NCBI RefSeq assembly: GCF_009834515.1
Contig: NZ_CP019426.1
Location: 5,587,001-5,651,000, forward strand
DNA: 64,000 bases
Direction: 5' to 3'
Source of the DNA: Pseudomonas sp. R84
Lineage (GTDB): Bacteria > Pseudomonadota > Gammaproteobacteria > Pseudomonadales > Pseudomonadaceae
Position numbers and translations under genes: made by a program. Under the pieces are notes generated by a model. It was not told where the DNA came from, did not search any database, and saw only the letters and a list, made by a program, of their open reading frames with translations. This document shows, piece by piece, positions 49,629-62,500 of the stretch (positions are counted from its first letter, which is position 1; each line of letters starts with the position of its first letter).

Positions 49629-50117
49629 ATGAAACGGATTCTTCTCGGTACTCTCTTCACCGCTGTATCCATCAACGCAATGGCGCAAGCTCCAGGCGGC
49701 CCGGATTGCGGTTGGGGCAACATGCTGTTCGAAGGTCAGCGTGGCACCCCTGCTCACTTCCTCGCTTCCACCACCAACGGCACTTCCGGTAACGCCACCT
49801 TCGGGATGACGTCCGGCACCAACGGTTGCTCGACCAACGCATCGCTGACCTACGGCGGCAAATCCTGGTTTGCCATGAATGGCATGATGAACGAGCTGTC
49901 CGAAGACATGGCCAAAGGCAACGGCGAAGCGCTGACGACTTATGCCGTGGTACTGGGCGTGGCGCCGGAAGATCGCGCGCACTTCGCTGCTGTGACTCAC
50001 GAGCACTTCCAGCAGATCTTCAGCAAGGCTGACGTGACCGCTGAAGACGTGCATACCAACACCCTGGCCGTACTGAAATCGGATCCTCGTCTGGCCAAGT
50101 ACGCAACTCAGGCTTAA
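49629..50117 (+). CDS. DUF3015 family secreted protein
   Basis: This 162-residue protein has a signal peptide (MKRILLGTLFTAVSINAMAQ) and the DUF3015 core CGWGNMLFEGQRG, with the second cysteine in SGTNGCSTNAS. Its function is unknown and it is probably periplasmic. It is preceded by a GAGAAAAAAGCT ribosome region and has its own terminator. It and the DUF4105 gene are on the same strand but separated by that terminator. Confidence 0.88.
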   Translation: MKRILLGTLFTAVSINAMAQAPGGPDCGWGNMLFEGQRGTPAHFLASTTNGTSGNATFGMTSGTNGCSTNASLTYGGKSWFAMNGMMNELSEDMAKGNGEALTTYAVVLGVAPEDRAHFAAVTHEHFQQIFSKADVTAEDVHTNTLAVLKSDPRLAKYATQA

Positions 50118-50127
50118 GCTCGACCCC

Positions 50128-50160
50128 ACCCGCTTCCTTCGGGAAGCGGGTTTTGTTTTT
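50128..50160 (+). terminator. Terminator of the DUF3015 gene
   Basis: ACCCGCTTCC pairs with GGGAAGCGGGT around a short loop and is followed by TTTTGTTTTTT. It lies 11 bases past the stop and in front of the DUF4105 gene. Confidence 0.9.
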
Positions 50161-50211
50161 TCGGCCCGCCCTCCTTGGGTCTTTATTTCTTTCCTGTTCA
50201 AGTTGCCGACT

Positions 50212-52065
50212 ATGCTCAAACGCCTTGCCTGGCTGGCGCTCTGTGTCTGCGCCCCGCTGTCCGCCGCGCCAAACATCGACCCTCAACGTTTGCAGCAACT
50301 GGCCAACGACCGCTTCTGGATTTCCCTCGGTCACTACGAAACCGCCAAGCTTGGCGGCTGGCGCAGCTATGTCAGTGACAAGAAGTTCTTTCTCGCGCCC
50401 GATGGCAATGAACATCCCGATCATGAACTCGCCGCGACCGTGCAAGCGCTGTACGCCCCGGCCAATCTCGGCGAGCAACATGCGCAATGCGTTTATCCGG
50501 CGCGCACGCGCTGGCTGAAAGCACAGCTCAACCTCAGCGATCTGCCGACACCTGCATGCGCCGAGTACAAGAAGTGGTTCAAGGATGTTTCGCCGCACAG
50601 CGCGGTGATGATCTTCCCGGCGGCTTATTTGAACAGTCCGTCATCGATGTTCGGCCACACCCTGCTGCGCATCGACCAGGCTGACGTGCAGGCCGACAAG
50701 ACCTCGCTGCTGAGTTACGCGATCAACTTCGGCGCCTACATCGAAGGCTCGGACAACAGCATTCTGTACGCCTGGAAAGGCCTGATGGGCGGGTACCCGG
50801 GGCTGTTCGCGCTAGTGCCCTATCAGGAAAAGCTCTCCGAGTACCGCAGCCTGGAAAACCGCGACCTGTGGGAATACCGACTGAATCTGACCCAAGAAGA
50901 AACCGCGCGCATGGTCGAGCATGTGTGGGAGTTGAAGCAGATTCAGTTCGACTATTTCTTCTTCGATGAAAACTGCTCGTATCGTCTGCTTGAGTTGCTG
51001 CAGGTGGCACGGCCGAGTCTGCGCCTGACCGAACAATTCCCGTTGACCGCGATTCCCACCGACACCGTCAAAGCGGTGAAAGAAGCCGGGCTGGTGGAAA
51101 GTATCGAATACCGCCCGTCCCGCGAGCGCGAATTGCTCAGCCGTGCCGAGCCTTTGAATAGTGACGAACAGCAATGGGTGCTGAACGTCAGCACCGATCA
51201 ACAGCAGTTGCAGGATCCGGCGTTCAAAGCCCTGCCCCGCGACCGTCAAGCGTTGATCATCGACGCGGCATATCGTCTGGAGCGCTACCGCGCCAACGGT
51301 CAGGAGCGCGATCCACAACGGGCACAGCGCAGCTTTGAACTGCTGCGAGCGATCAACAAGAACCCGGCGCCGGAGTTGGACATTCCGCAGCCAGGCTTGC
51401 CGGAAGACGGCCACGAATCACGCACATGGCAGGCCGGCCTCGGTACCCGTGGTGATCGTGCATTCGGTGAGTACGGTTTGCGCATGGCCTATCACGACCT
51501 CAACGACAATGCCGAGAGCTTCCCGCTCGGCGCGCAGATTGAAATCCTGCAGATGAAATTGCGTCAGTACGAAGGCAATCACTGGCAGTTTCAGCAACTG
51601 GATCTGGCGACGATTCGTTCGCTGACGCCGCGCAATGAGTTGTTGCAGCCATTGTCGTGGCAAGTTACCGGTGGTCTCGAGCGTGTACCGGGCAAGCATG
51701 ATGACGAAACGCTGGTCAGCCATGTGAATGGTGGTGGCGGCGGCACCTGGGCGCTTGGGGATGATGTACTGGGCTTTGCCCTCGGCACCGTGCGGGTTGA
51801 ACACAACAACGATTTCGCCGAGTTCGTGTCCCCGGCCGGCGGTTTCAATACCGGCGTGTTGTGGAAAAACCCGTTGGGCAATCTGAGCCTGGAAGCCAAG
51901 GGTGATTATTTCTTCAATGGCGAAGTGCGTCGTAGCCTGAGTCTGAATCAGCAGTGGGAGTTATCGCGCAATCTGGGTTTGCGCCTGAGTGCGCAGCGTG
52001 AGTTCAGCCATCTCGCCACGCCTGAAACCGAAGTGATGCTTGAAGTAAAGTGGTATCACTATTGA
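50212..52065 (+). CDS. DUF4105 outer-membrane-type protein
   Basis: This 617-residue protein has a signal peptide (LAWLALCVCAPLSAA) and an N-terminal DUF4105 domain with the metal-site-like region FGHTLLRIDQ and the later FFFDENCSYRLLELLQ, which hold conserved histidine and cysteine. The C-terminal 200 residues are alternating strands ending in an aromatic residue (VKWYHY), as in outer-membrane barrels. The role is unknown; DUF4105 resembles cysteine-peptidase-like folds, which is family knowledge. The ATG at 50212 is chosen over an earlier in-frame start. Confidence 0.82.
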   Translation: MLKRLAWLALCVCAPLSAAPNIDPQRLQQLANDRFWISLGHYETAKLGGWRSYVSDKKFFLAPDGNEHPDHELAATVQALYAPANLGEQHAQCVYPARTRWLKAQLNLSDLPTPACAEYKKWFKDVSPHSAVMIFPAAYLNSPSSMFGHTLLRIDQADVQADKTSLLSYAINFGAYIEGSDNSILYAWKGLMGGYPGLFALVPYQEKLSEYRSLENRDLWEYRLNLTQEETARMVEHVWELKQIQFDYFFFDENCSYRLLELLQVARPSLRLTEQFPLTAIPTDTVKAVKEAGLVESIEYRPSRERELLSRAEPLNSDEQQWVLNVSTDQQQLQDPAFKALPRDRQALIIDAAYRLERYRANGQERDPQRAQRSFELLRAINKNPAPELDIPQPGLPEDGHESRTWQAGLGTRGDRAFGEYGLRMAYHDLNDNAESFPLGAQIEILQMKLRQYEGNHWQFQQLDLATIRSLTPRNELLQPLSWQVTGGLERVPGKHDDETLVSHVNGGGGGTWALGDDVLGFALGTVRVEHNNDFAEFVSPAGGFNTGVLWKNPLGNLSLEAKGDYFFNGEVRRSLSLNQQWELSRNLGLRLSAQREFSHLATPETEVMLEVKWYHY

Positions 52066-52083
52066 TCCTGAACACATCCCCCT

Positions 52084-52172
52084 TGTAGGAGTGAGCCTGC
52101 TCGCGATAGCAATTCATAAGTCACTGTTGCGGTGACTGATACACCGCTATCGCGAGCAGGCTCACTCCTACA
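52084..52172. repeat. REPIN: inverted pair of GAGCCTGCTCGCG-type REPs
   Basis: The arms TGTAGGAGTGAGCCTGCTCG (52084 onwards) and the mirror copy (ending 52172) are reverse complements over at least 26 bases; both continue to GCGATAGC. It follows the DUF4105 gene by about 18 bases. Confidence 0.9.
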
Positions 52173-52279
52173 GGGGATTTGTGGCGCTCAACGAATTACT
52201 CACACGCCTTTCACCAACGCCCGACGAATCCCCTTCTAGACTTTCCCCATAAGCCGGACAACCGGCGCGGGAGAGTGCG

Positions 52280-52636
52280 ATGTGGCGGTGTGCGGGTTTG
52301 TTGGGTGTTGTGCTGTTGCTGGGCGGTTGCCAGACCACCCATGAAGACTTGATCGCCAAGGGATATCCACCGGCCTTCGCCGACGGCTTCGATGATGGCT
52401 GCATCAGCGGTCGTCAGGCCGCCGGTTCGATCAGCGGCGAATTCCGCAAGAACGTGCCGCGCTATCTCAAGGACAAGCAATACGCCGAAGGCTGGACCGA
52501 CGGCTTTCGCCAGTGTCAGGCAATGCTGGAAAACAAGGATCGCGAGCAGTACCGCAACGAACACTGGGACGAACGCGAGCGCGCCTGGCAGCAACAGAAA
52601 GATCAGGACGCCGGGCGGGCCTATCGCTCGCAATAG
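52280..52636 (+). CDS. Small predicted lipoprotein (118 aa)
   Basis: This 118-residue protein starts MWRCAGLLGVVLLLGGC, a short lipoprotein signal with glutamine at +2 that favours the outer membrane. The mature part is highly charged and helical, with the repeated motif DGFxDGC/DGFRQC (FADGFDDGCISG, WTDGFRQCQAM). I do not recognise the family. It is 70 bases upstream of the GreB-like gene on the same strand. Confidence 0.78.
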   Translation: MWRCAGLLGVVLLLGGCQTTHEDLIAKGYPPAFADGFDDGCISGRQAAGSISGEFRKNVPRYLKDKQYAEGWTDGFRQCQAMLENKDREQYRNEHWDERERAWQQQKDQDAGRAYRSQ

Positions 52637-52706
52637 GTCGTTTCCAGACATCCAGTGAAACCAAATGCCTGCGAGCATGGCCCAAACCTCATACGAGGAG
52701 GACACC

Positions 52707-54628
<1,922 letters not shown>

Positions 54629-54730
54629 TTATGAAATTAAATGGTGCACAGGATATAAATTCGAAAGAATTTCCAGGTGATTTCGCACCTGAATGGGGAG
54701 CCGGGATTCAAGCAATGCACCAGCAGTTAT

Positions 54731-54806
54731 ACCCCTTTCGCGAGCAGGCTCGCTCCCACAGGGGAATGCATTTCAAATGTGGGAGCGAGCCTGCTCGCGA
54801 AGGGGT
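54731..54806. repeat. REPIN: inverted pair of GAGCAGGCTCGC-type REPs
   Basis: Arms ACCCCTTTCGCGAGCAGGCT (from 54731) and the reverse complement (54778-54806) match over about 29 bases with one gap. It lies in front of the ettA terminator. Confidence 0.88.
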
Positions 54807-54832
54807 CACCTCGGTACTCCCAAAAAACCAGG

Positions 54833-54866
54833 CAAAAAAAACGGAGCCCGAAGGCTCCGCTCTTTT
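54833..54866 (-). terminator. Terminator of ettA
   Basis: On the minus strand, CGGAGCC and GGCTCCG close over TTC and run into eight Ts, about 20 bases after the ettA stop. Confidence 0.9.
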
Positions 54867-54882
54867 ATGCAACCAACCCGAA

Positions 54883-56547
<1,665 letters not shown>

Positions 56548-56832
56548 GGAGAACCTTGGGTCAGTGACAGATGAATGATTGCAGCGCAGGCGAAGCCCGG
56601 CCAGACCATGCGCGTCGTTCACTTGATGGTTATCAATGCGTGCGCGCTGAAAAAGTCTGAGTCTAGGAGCTGGAACGCTCCCGCGTAACCGGCAAAGCTA
56701 CCTGAATGACGGAAGGCAGTCCAGCCGAGCGGGGCTGGCACTTCGCCACGACTCAAGGCATGCTAGCCGCCCTTTGGGCGTCCGGCTTATAGTGCACGTC
56801 GCGCCAGTCCAGCCAAACCGCAGGATCACAGC
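56548..56832. other. Intergenic region between divergent ettA and morA
   Basis: These 285 bases carry both upstream regions. I see no hairpin, REP or convincing -35/-10 pair in this stretch. Confidence 0.45.
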
Positions 56833-59800
56833 TTGTCCAATGTCACTCCGCCAGCCTCTGTGAGCAGCACCCCACCGGCGCCCGGCTCGTCCCTGCGCGG
56901 TACATTAAAGGGGGCGCTGGCGACGCTCGTGCTTTTGTTGCTCGCCTTGCTGTTCTGGCAACTGCTCGATCAACTGCGCGAAACCCAGAAAAACCAGCGT
57001 CAGTACACCATCGACTACACTGCCGACCTCGCCTCGCAGGTCAGCCTGAACATGGCGCTGAACGCGCAAATCGCTCTCAATCTGCTACCGATCGTCGAAC
57101 AACCGCAATCAGCCGACGAACAGCAGGCGCTGCTGCGCAAGCTCCAGCAATCCTTGCCTGACCTGCGCAGCCTGGCCCTGCTCACCCCTTCCGGCAAGAT
57201 CATCAGCGACAGTGCCGACAACAGCCACGACGCCGATTACCTGAGTGAACTGGTGCGCCGCAGCCGTGCACAGGCGCATTACTTCAGCAACGCCGATGAC
57301 GGTTCTGTGGTGCATCTGTTATTGCATCAGGCCAGCGGCAGCACGCGCGGTTATTGGGCATTGCGCCTGACCCCGACGTTCTTCGACTCGCTGACCAAAC
57401 AGGGCGAAACCGGCATCCGCCCGTTGTGGCTGGTGGAAAACCGCGTCAACCATCAGATCATCAGCCGCGACGAAGCGCAGCCTTCGGCCAGGCCCGGCGT
57501 CTTGAGTCCGGACGACATGGCCAACACCGTACTGACCGTGCCGCTGAGCAGCAGCGACTGGCAGTTGCGTGGCCTGTTCGACCGTCAACGCGTGCTCGAA
57601 GAATTGCTCCCGGCGTTTATCGGCAAATGCCTGTTGGGCCTGGCGTTCTCGCTGCTGCCGGTGATTGCGCTGTTGAACATGCGCCGCCGCCAGCGCCAGT
57701 TGCACGAAGGTCGTCGACGCTATCAGGACATTTTCGAAGGCACCGGCGTGGCCCTCTGTGTGCTCGATCTGTCGGGTCTGAAACAAGTCTTCGACAAGGC
57801 GCAGATCCAGACCAGCGACCAGCTCAAGGCATGGCTCGACCAACCGCAGCAACGCCAGCAACTGCTGCAGGAACTGCGCGTCACCGAGGTCAACCAGGTC
57901 GCGTTGCAATTGCTCAACGTCAATTCCTGCGAGCACGCCTGGCAACTGTTGATCGACGGCCATCCGCACCGCCAGTGCGCCATCGGCAATCAAGTGCTCG
58001 ACGCCGTCCTGCAGCAACAAAAGCAGCTGGAACTGGAAATCAAACTGCCGGACATCAATGGCCGCGACCAGCACCTGTGGATGGTGTTGCGCCTGCCGAC
58101 CGAGCAGCACGACTACAAAGCGGTGATTCTCAGCATCAACGACATCACCAGCCGCAAGCTGATCGAACTGTCGCTGCTCGAACGCGAGGGATTCTGGTCG
58201 GATGTGGTGCGCACCGTGCCGGATCATCTGTATGTGCAGGACGTGATCAGCCAGCGGATGATTTTCAGCAACCACCACCTCGGCCAGACCCTCGGCTACA
58301 ACCGCACCGAACTGCATCAGATGGGCGAGTATTTCTGGGAAATCCTGCTGCACCCGGAAGATGCCGACTATTACCATCGCTCGCGCCAACTGCAGCGACA
58401 CGCTGGTTACAGCCAGTTGCTGCAATGTCAGTTGCGCTTCCGCCATCGCGACGGCAAGTGGCGGCGTTTCGATATTCGCGAACAGGCGCTGGCGCGCGAC
58501 AAACACGACCAGGTCACGCGCATTATCGGCGTGGCCAAGGACATCACCGAACAGATCGAAGCCAGCGAATCCCTGCGTGACAGCGAACAGCGTTATCGCA
58601 TGCTCGCCGAAAGCATCAGCGACGTGATTTTCTCCACCGACAGCAAGCTCTCGCTCAACTACGTCAGCCCGTCGGTGCAGGCTGTGCTGGGTTATGACGC
58701 CGAGTGGATTTTCCAGAACGGCTGGCAATCGACCATCGCCAACCCGCAGCAACTGAGCGGCATCTACACGCTGATGGATCGGGTCAGCAAGGCGCTGGAC
58801 AAACCCGAGCAACTGGCGGTGTTGCGCAATCAGGTGCAGACGCAAATGTTCCTGTTCGACTGCCTGCGCGCCGATGGCCGCAAGATCCCGATCGAGCTGC
58901 GTCTGGTGCTGGTGTGGGACGAACATGGTGCGTTCGAAGGCGTGCTCGGTGTCGGTCGCGACATCAGCCAGCAGCGCCGCGCCGAGAAAGACCTGCGCAT
59001 GGCCGCCACGGTGTTCGAGCACTCGACCTCGGCGATCCTGATCACCGACCCGGCCGGCTACATCGTGCAAGCCAACGAAGCCTTCAGCCGCGTCAGCGGT
59101 TACGCCGTGAGCGAAGTGCTCGACCAGTTGCCGAACATGCTTACCGTCGATGAGCAACAGGACGCGCACCTGCGGTATGTGCTCAAGCAATTGCACCAGC
59201 ACAACACCTGGGAAGGTGAAGTCTGGATGAAGCGGCGAAATGGCGAGCACTACCCGGCGTGGGTCGGCATCACCGCGGTGCTCGACGACGAGGGTGATCT
59301 GGCCAGTTACGTGTGCTTCTTCAGCGACATCAGCGAGCGCAAGGCCAGCGAACAGCGGATTCACCGCCTCGCCTACTACGACGCCCTGACGCATTTGCCG
59401 AACCGTACGCTGTTCCAGGATCGCCTGCACACTGCGCTGCAATCGGCCGAGCGGCAGAAGTCGTGGGTGGTGCTGATGTTCCTCGACCTCGACCGCTTCA
59501 AACCGATCAACGACTCCCTCGGCCACGCCGCCGGCGACCGCATGTTGAAAGACATGGCCACGCGCCTGCTGGCCTGCGTCGATGATGACGACACCGTGGC
59601 GCGCATGGGCGGCGATGAATTCACCTTGCTGCTGCAGCATCGCTCCAGCCGCGAACTGGCGCTGAACCGGGCGATTCATGTCGCCGAGCAGATCCTTGGC
59701 AGCCTGGTGCGACCGTTCGTGCTGGAAGGCCGCGAGTTCTTCGTCACCGCCAGTATCGGCATCGCCCTGAGTCCGCAGGACGGCAACGAACTCAGCCAGT

Positions 59801-60681
59801 TGATGAAGAACGCCGACACGGCGATGTACCACGCAAAGGAGCGCGGCAAGAACAATTTCCAGTTCTATCAGGCCGACATGAACGCCAGTGCGCTGGAGCG
59901 TCTGGAACTGGAAAGCGACTTGCGCCACGCCCTGGAGCAGAACGAATTCGTCCTGTATTACCAACCGCAGTTCAGCGGCGATGGCAAACGCCTGACCGGC
60001 GCCGAAGCGCTGTTGCGCTGGCGTCATCCGCGTCGCGGACTGGTGCCGCCGGGGGATTTCATTCCGGTGCTGGAAGAACTCGGTCTGGTGGTGGACGTTG
60101 GCGACTGGGTAATTAGCGAGGCTTGCCGCCAACTGAAGACCTGGCACCAGAACCGCGTGCGTGTACCGAAGGTCTCGGTGAACATTTCCGCGCGGCAGTT
60201 CTCCGATGGCCAGCTCGGCACGCGGATCGCCACGATCCTGCGCGAAACCGGCCTGCCGCCGGCGTGCCTGGAACTGGAACTGACCGAAAGTATCCTGATG
60301 CGCGAAGTCAGCGAAGCGATGCAGATTCTCGCCGGTCTGAAAAACCTTGGCCTGAGCATCGCGGTCGACGACTTCGGCACCGGTTACTCGTCGCTGAACT
60401 ACCTAAAGCAATTCCCGATCGACGTGCTGAAAATCGACCGCACCTTTGTCGATGGCTTGCCGTCGGGTGAGCAGGACGCGCAGATTGCCCGGGCGATCAT
60501 CGCCATGGCCCACAGCCTGAATCTGGCGGTGATCGCCGAGGGTGTGGAAACCCATGAGCAGTTGGACTTCCTGCGCGAACATGGCTGCGATGAGGTTCAG
60601 GGGTATCTGTTCGGGCGGCCGATGCCGGCGGGGCGGTTTGAGGCGCAGTTCAGTAATGACGCGCTCTTTATGTTCGACTGA
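56833..60681 (+). CDS. morA: Motility/biofilm regulator MorA (PAS-GGDEF-EAL)
   Basis: This 1282-residue inner-membrane protein controls c-di-GMP. Membrane segments near residues 29-50 and 255-275 flank a periplasmic sensor. Four PAS-type domains follow (about 300-830), then GGDEF (motif at about 925-929) and EAL domains (EALLRW near 1056, [14 protein letters not shown]). Both catalytic motifs look intact. The RxxD inhibitory I-site before GGDEF reads DDDD instead, so product inhibition may be absent. MorA is known in pseudomonads for motility timing and biofilm. The TTG at 56833 with AGGA upstream is taken as start. Confidence 0.92.
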   Translation: MSNVTPPASVSSTPPAPGSSLRGTLKGALATLVLLLLALLFWQLLDQLRETQKNQRQYTIDYTADLASQVSLNMALNAQIALNLLPIVEQPQSADEQQALLRKLQQSLPDLRSLALLTPSGKIISDSADNSHDADYLSELVRRSRAQAHYFSNADDGSVVHLLLHQASGSTRGYWALRLTPTFFDSLTKQGETGIRPLWLVENRVNHQIISRDEAQPSARPGVLSPDDMANTVLTVPLSSSDWQLRGLFDRQRVLEELLPAFIGKCLLGLAFSLLPVIALLNMRRRQRQLHEGRRRYQDIFEGTGVALCVLDLSGLKQVFDKAQIQTSDQLKAWLDQPQQRQQLLQELRVTEVNQVALQLLNVNSCEHAWQLLIDGHPHRQCAIGNQVLDAVLQQQKQLELEIKLPDINGRDQHLWMVLRLPTEQHDYKAVILSINDITSRKLIELSLLEREGFWSDVVRTVPDHLYVQDVISQRMIFSNHHLGQTLGYNRTELHQMGEYFWEILLHPEDADYYHRSRQLQRHAGYSQLLQCQLRFRHRDGKWRRFDIREQALARDKHDQVTRIIGVAKDITEQIEASESLRDSEQRYRMLAESISDVIFSTDSKLSLNYVSPSVQAVLGYDAEWIFQNGWQSTIANPQQLSGIYTLMDRVSKALDKPEQLAVLRNQVQTQMFLFDCLRADGRKIPIELRLVLVWDEHGAFEGVLGVGRDISQQRRAEKDLRMAATVFEHSTSAILITDPAGYIVQANEAFSRVSGYAVSEVLDQLPNMLTVDEQQDAHLRYVLKQLHQHNTWEGEVWMKRRNGEHYPAWVGITAVLDDEGDLASYVCFFSDISERKASEQRIHRLAYYDALTHLPNRTLFQDRLHTALQSAERQKSWVVLMFLDLDRFKPINDSLGHAAGDRMLKDMATRLLACVDDDDTVARMGGDEFTLLLQHRSSRELALNRAIHVAEQILGSLVRPFVLEGREFFVTASIGIALSPQDGNELSQLMKNADTAMYHAKERGKNNFQFYQADMNASALERLELESDLRHALEQNEFVLYYQPQFSGDGKRLTGAEALLRWRHPRRGLVPPGDFIPVLEELGLVVDVGDWVISEACRQLKTWHQNRVRVPKVSVNISARQFSDGQLGTRIATILRETGLPPACLELELTESILMREVSEAMQILAGLKNLGLSIAVDDFGTGYSSLNYLKQFPIDVLKIDRTFVDGLPSGEQDAQIARAIIAMAHSLNLAVIAEGVETHEQLDFLREHGCDEVQGYLFGRPMPAGRFEAQFSNDALFMFD

Positions 60682-60696
60682 AGATCGGCGGCGCGC

Positions 60697-60790
60697 CTTT
60701 CGCGAGCAGGCTCGCTCCCACAGGGATTGATTTCGATCACAAAATCGCAGGCCTGCCTCGATTACTGTGGGAGCGAGCCTGCTCGCGAAG
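60697..60790. repeat. REPIN: inverted pair of GAGCAGGCTCGC-type REPs
   Basis: CTTTCGCGAGCAGGCTCGCT at 60697 and the reverse complement ending at 60790 match over 25 bases around a 43-base centre. It lies between morA and glyA. Confidence 0.9.
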
Positions 60791-60920
60791 AGGCCTTCAA
60801 AAGCACCGCACATCTGTCATGAACGCCACTTGTCTGCGACATGATGTCGTTTCATATGCCATCCAAAACCCATTGGGTTAGAATGCCCCCCTTTTCTGCC
60901 CCCGATCCTTGAGGACCGCC

Positions 60921-62174
60921 ATGTTCAGCCGTGATTTGACTATTGCCAAGTACGACGCCGACCTTTTTGCCGCCATGGAGCAAGAAGCTCAGCGCCAGGA
61001 AGAACACATTGAGCTGATCGCTTCGGAAAACTACACCAGCCCAGCGGTGATGGAAGCTCAAGGCTCGGTCCTGACCAACAAGTACGCTGAAGGCTACCCA
61101 GGCAAGCGTTACTACGGTGGTTGCGAGTACGTCGACATCGTTGAACAACTGGCCATCGACCGCGCCAAAGAGCTGTTCGGCGCCGATTACGCCAACGTTC
61201 AGCCGCACGCCGGTTCGCAAGCCAACGCCGCTGTTTACCTGGCCCTGCTGCAAGGTGGCGACACCATTCTGGGCATGAGCCTGGCCCACGGTGGTCACCT
61301 GACTCACGGCGCCAGCGTTTCCTCCTCGGGCAAGCTGTACAACGCCGTGCAGTACGGCATCGACGCCAATGGCCTGATCGACTACGACGAAGTCGAGCGT
61401 CTGGCGGTTGAGCACAAGCCGAAAATGATCGTGGCCGGTTTCTCCGCCTACTCGCAGATTCTCGACTTCCCACGCTTTCGCGCCATCGCGGACAAAGTCG
61501 GCGCTTACCTGTTCGTCGACATGGCTCACGTAGCCGGTCTGGTTGCCGCTGGTGTTTACCCGAACCCGGTGCCTTTCGCTGACGTCGTGACCACCACCAC
61601 GCACAAGACCCTGCGCGGTCCACGTGGCGGCCTGATCCTGGCGCGCGCCAACGCCGACATCGAGAAGAAGCTGAACTCCGCGGTATTCCCGGGCGCCCAG
61701 GGTGGCCCGCTGGAGCACGTGATCGCCGCCAAGGCAATCTGCTTCAAGGAAGCGCTGCAGCCAGAGTTCAAGGCCTACCAGGAACAAGTGGTGCTGAACG
61801 CCCAGGCCATGGCCGAAGTGTTCATCGAGCGCGGTTTCGACGTAGTTTCCGGTGGTACCAAGAACCACCTGTTCCTGCTGTCGCTGATCAAGCAGGACAT
61901 CTCGGGTAAAGACGCCGACGCCGCTCTGGGCAAAGCGTTCATCACCGTGAACAAGAACTCCGTGCCAAACGATCCACGCTCGCCGTTCGTCACTTCCGGC
62001 CTGCGCTTCGGTACTCCGGCTGTGACCACTCGTGGCTTCAAGCAAGCCGAGTGCAAAGAGCTGGCCGGCTGGATCTGCGACATCCTGGCTGACCTGAACA
62101 ACGAAGCGGTGATCGACGCCGTTCGTGAGAAAGTCAAAGCCATCTGCAAGAAACTGCCGGTATACGGCGCTTGA
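60921..62174 (+). CDS. glyA: Serine hydroxymethyltransferase GlyA
   Basis: This 417-residue PLP enzyme interconverts serine and glycine and supplies one-carbon units. The PLP lysine is in [15 protein letters not shown], and the N-terminal [12 protein letters not shown] segment is standard. Length is normal. The ATG at 60921 follows a GAGGA ribosome site. A TAGAAT -10-like word at 60879-60884 lies upstream, without a clear -35. A strong terminator follows. Pseudomonads have more than one glyA; this is the copy next to morA. Confidence 0.97.
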   Translation: MFSRDLTIAKYDADLFAAMEQEAQRQEEHIELIASENYTSPAVMEAQGSVLTNKYAEGYPGKRYYGGCEYVDIVEQLAIDRAKELFGADYANVQPHAGSQANAAVYLALLQGGDTILGMSLAHGGHLTHGASVSSSGKLYNAVQYGIDANGLIDYDEVERLAVEHKPKMIVAGFSAYSQILDFPRFRAIADKVGAYLFVDMAHVAGLVAAGVYPNPVPFADVVTTTTHKTLRGPRGGLILARANADIEKKLNSAVFPGAQGGPLEHVIAAKAICFKEALQPEFKAYQEQVVLNAQAMAEVFIERGFDVVSGGTKNHLFLLSLIKQDISGKDADAALGKAFITVNKNSVPNDPRSPFVTSGLRFGTPAVTTRGFKQAECKELAGWICDILADLNNEAVIDAVREKVKAICKKLPVYGA

Positions 62175-62196
62175 TGCGACGTTAAATCCGCAGCAT

Positions 62197-62230
62197 GAAA
62201 AACCGGCCAAGTGATTGGCCGGTTTTTTTT
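62197..62230 (+). terminator. Terminator of glyA
   Basis: AACCGGCCAA pairs with TTGGCCGGTT around GTGA, followed by eight Ts, about 25 bases after the glyA stop. Confidence 0.92.
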
Positions 62231-62243
62231 CGCCTGAAAAAAG

Positions 62244-62326
62244 CTCAAAAGATCGCAGCCTTCGGCAGCTCCTACAGGTGAACGCATTCCAAATGTAGGA
62301 GCTGCCGAAGGCTGCGATCTTTTGAT
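62244..62326. repeat. REPIN: inverted pair of GGCAGCTCCTAC-type REPs
   Basis: Arms 62244-62276 and 62294-62326 are near-perfect 33-base reverse complements (same arm as at 5787) around a 17-base loop. It follows the glyA terminator and precedes the dctA control region. Confidence 0.92.
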
Positions 62327-62333
62327 CTTAACC

Positions 62334-62424
62334 ACCGGTCAGACCGGTCATGCCAATTTCGCGTTTCCCCCTTGTATTCAAGAAAAACCCCAGCGTAGAC
62401 TGCGCCTGCACTGGACATACCGGT
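62334..62424 (+). promoter_or_regulatory. Candidate operators flanking the dctA-like promoter
   Basis: ACCGGT CAG ACCGGT at 62334-62348 is a palindrome; a third ACCGGT occurs at 62419-62424 with AAGACC after it. Between them lie TTGTAT (62372-62377) and TAGACT (62396-62401), spaced 18 bases, as a weak promoter. Sites on both sides of a promoter suggest control by looping, possibly by the GntR regulator encoded from 63900. This is a pattern reading, unsupported by data. Confidence 0.42.
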
Positions 62425-62500
62425 AAGACCACAATAATTAAGTCCTGAATCTGATGCGTTCAAGCGCACGGCAGCCAGGACACCGACCAGGATTCCTCCC

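Noticed and set aside
57319-60147. A 942-codon open frame on the minus strand
   Set aside because: It is antisense to morA, whose domains and motifs are clear.
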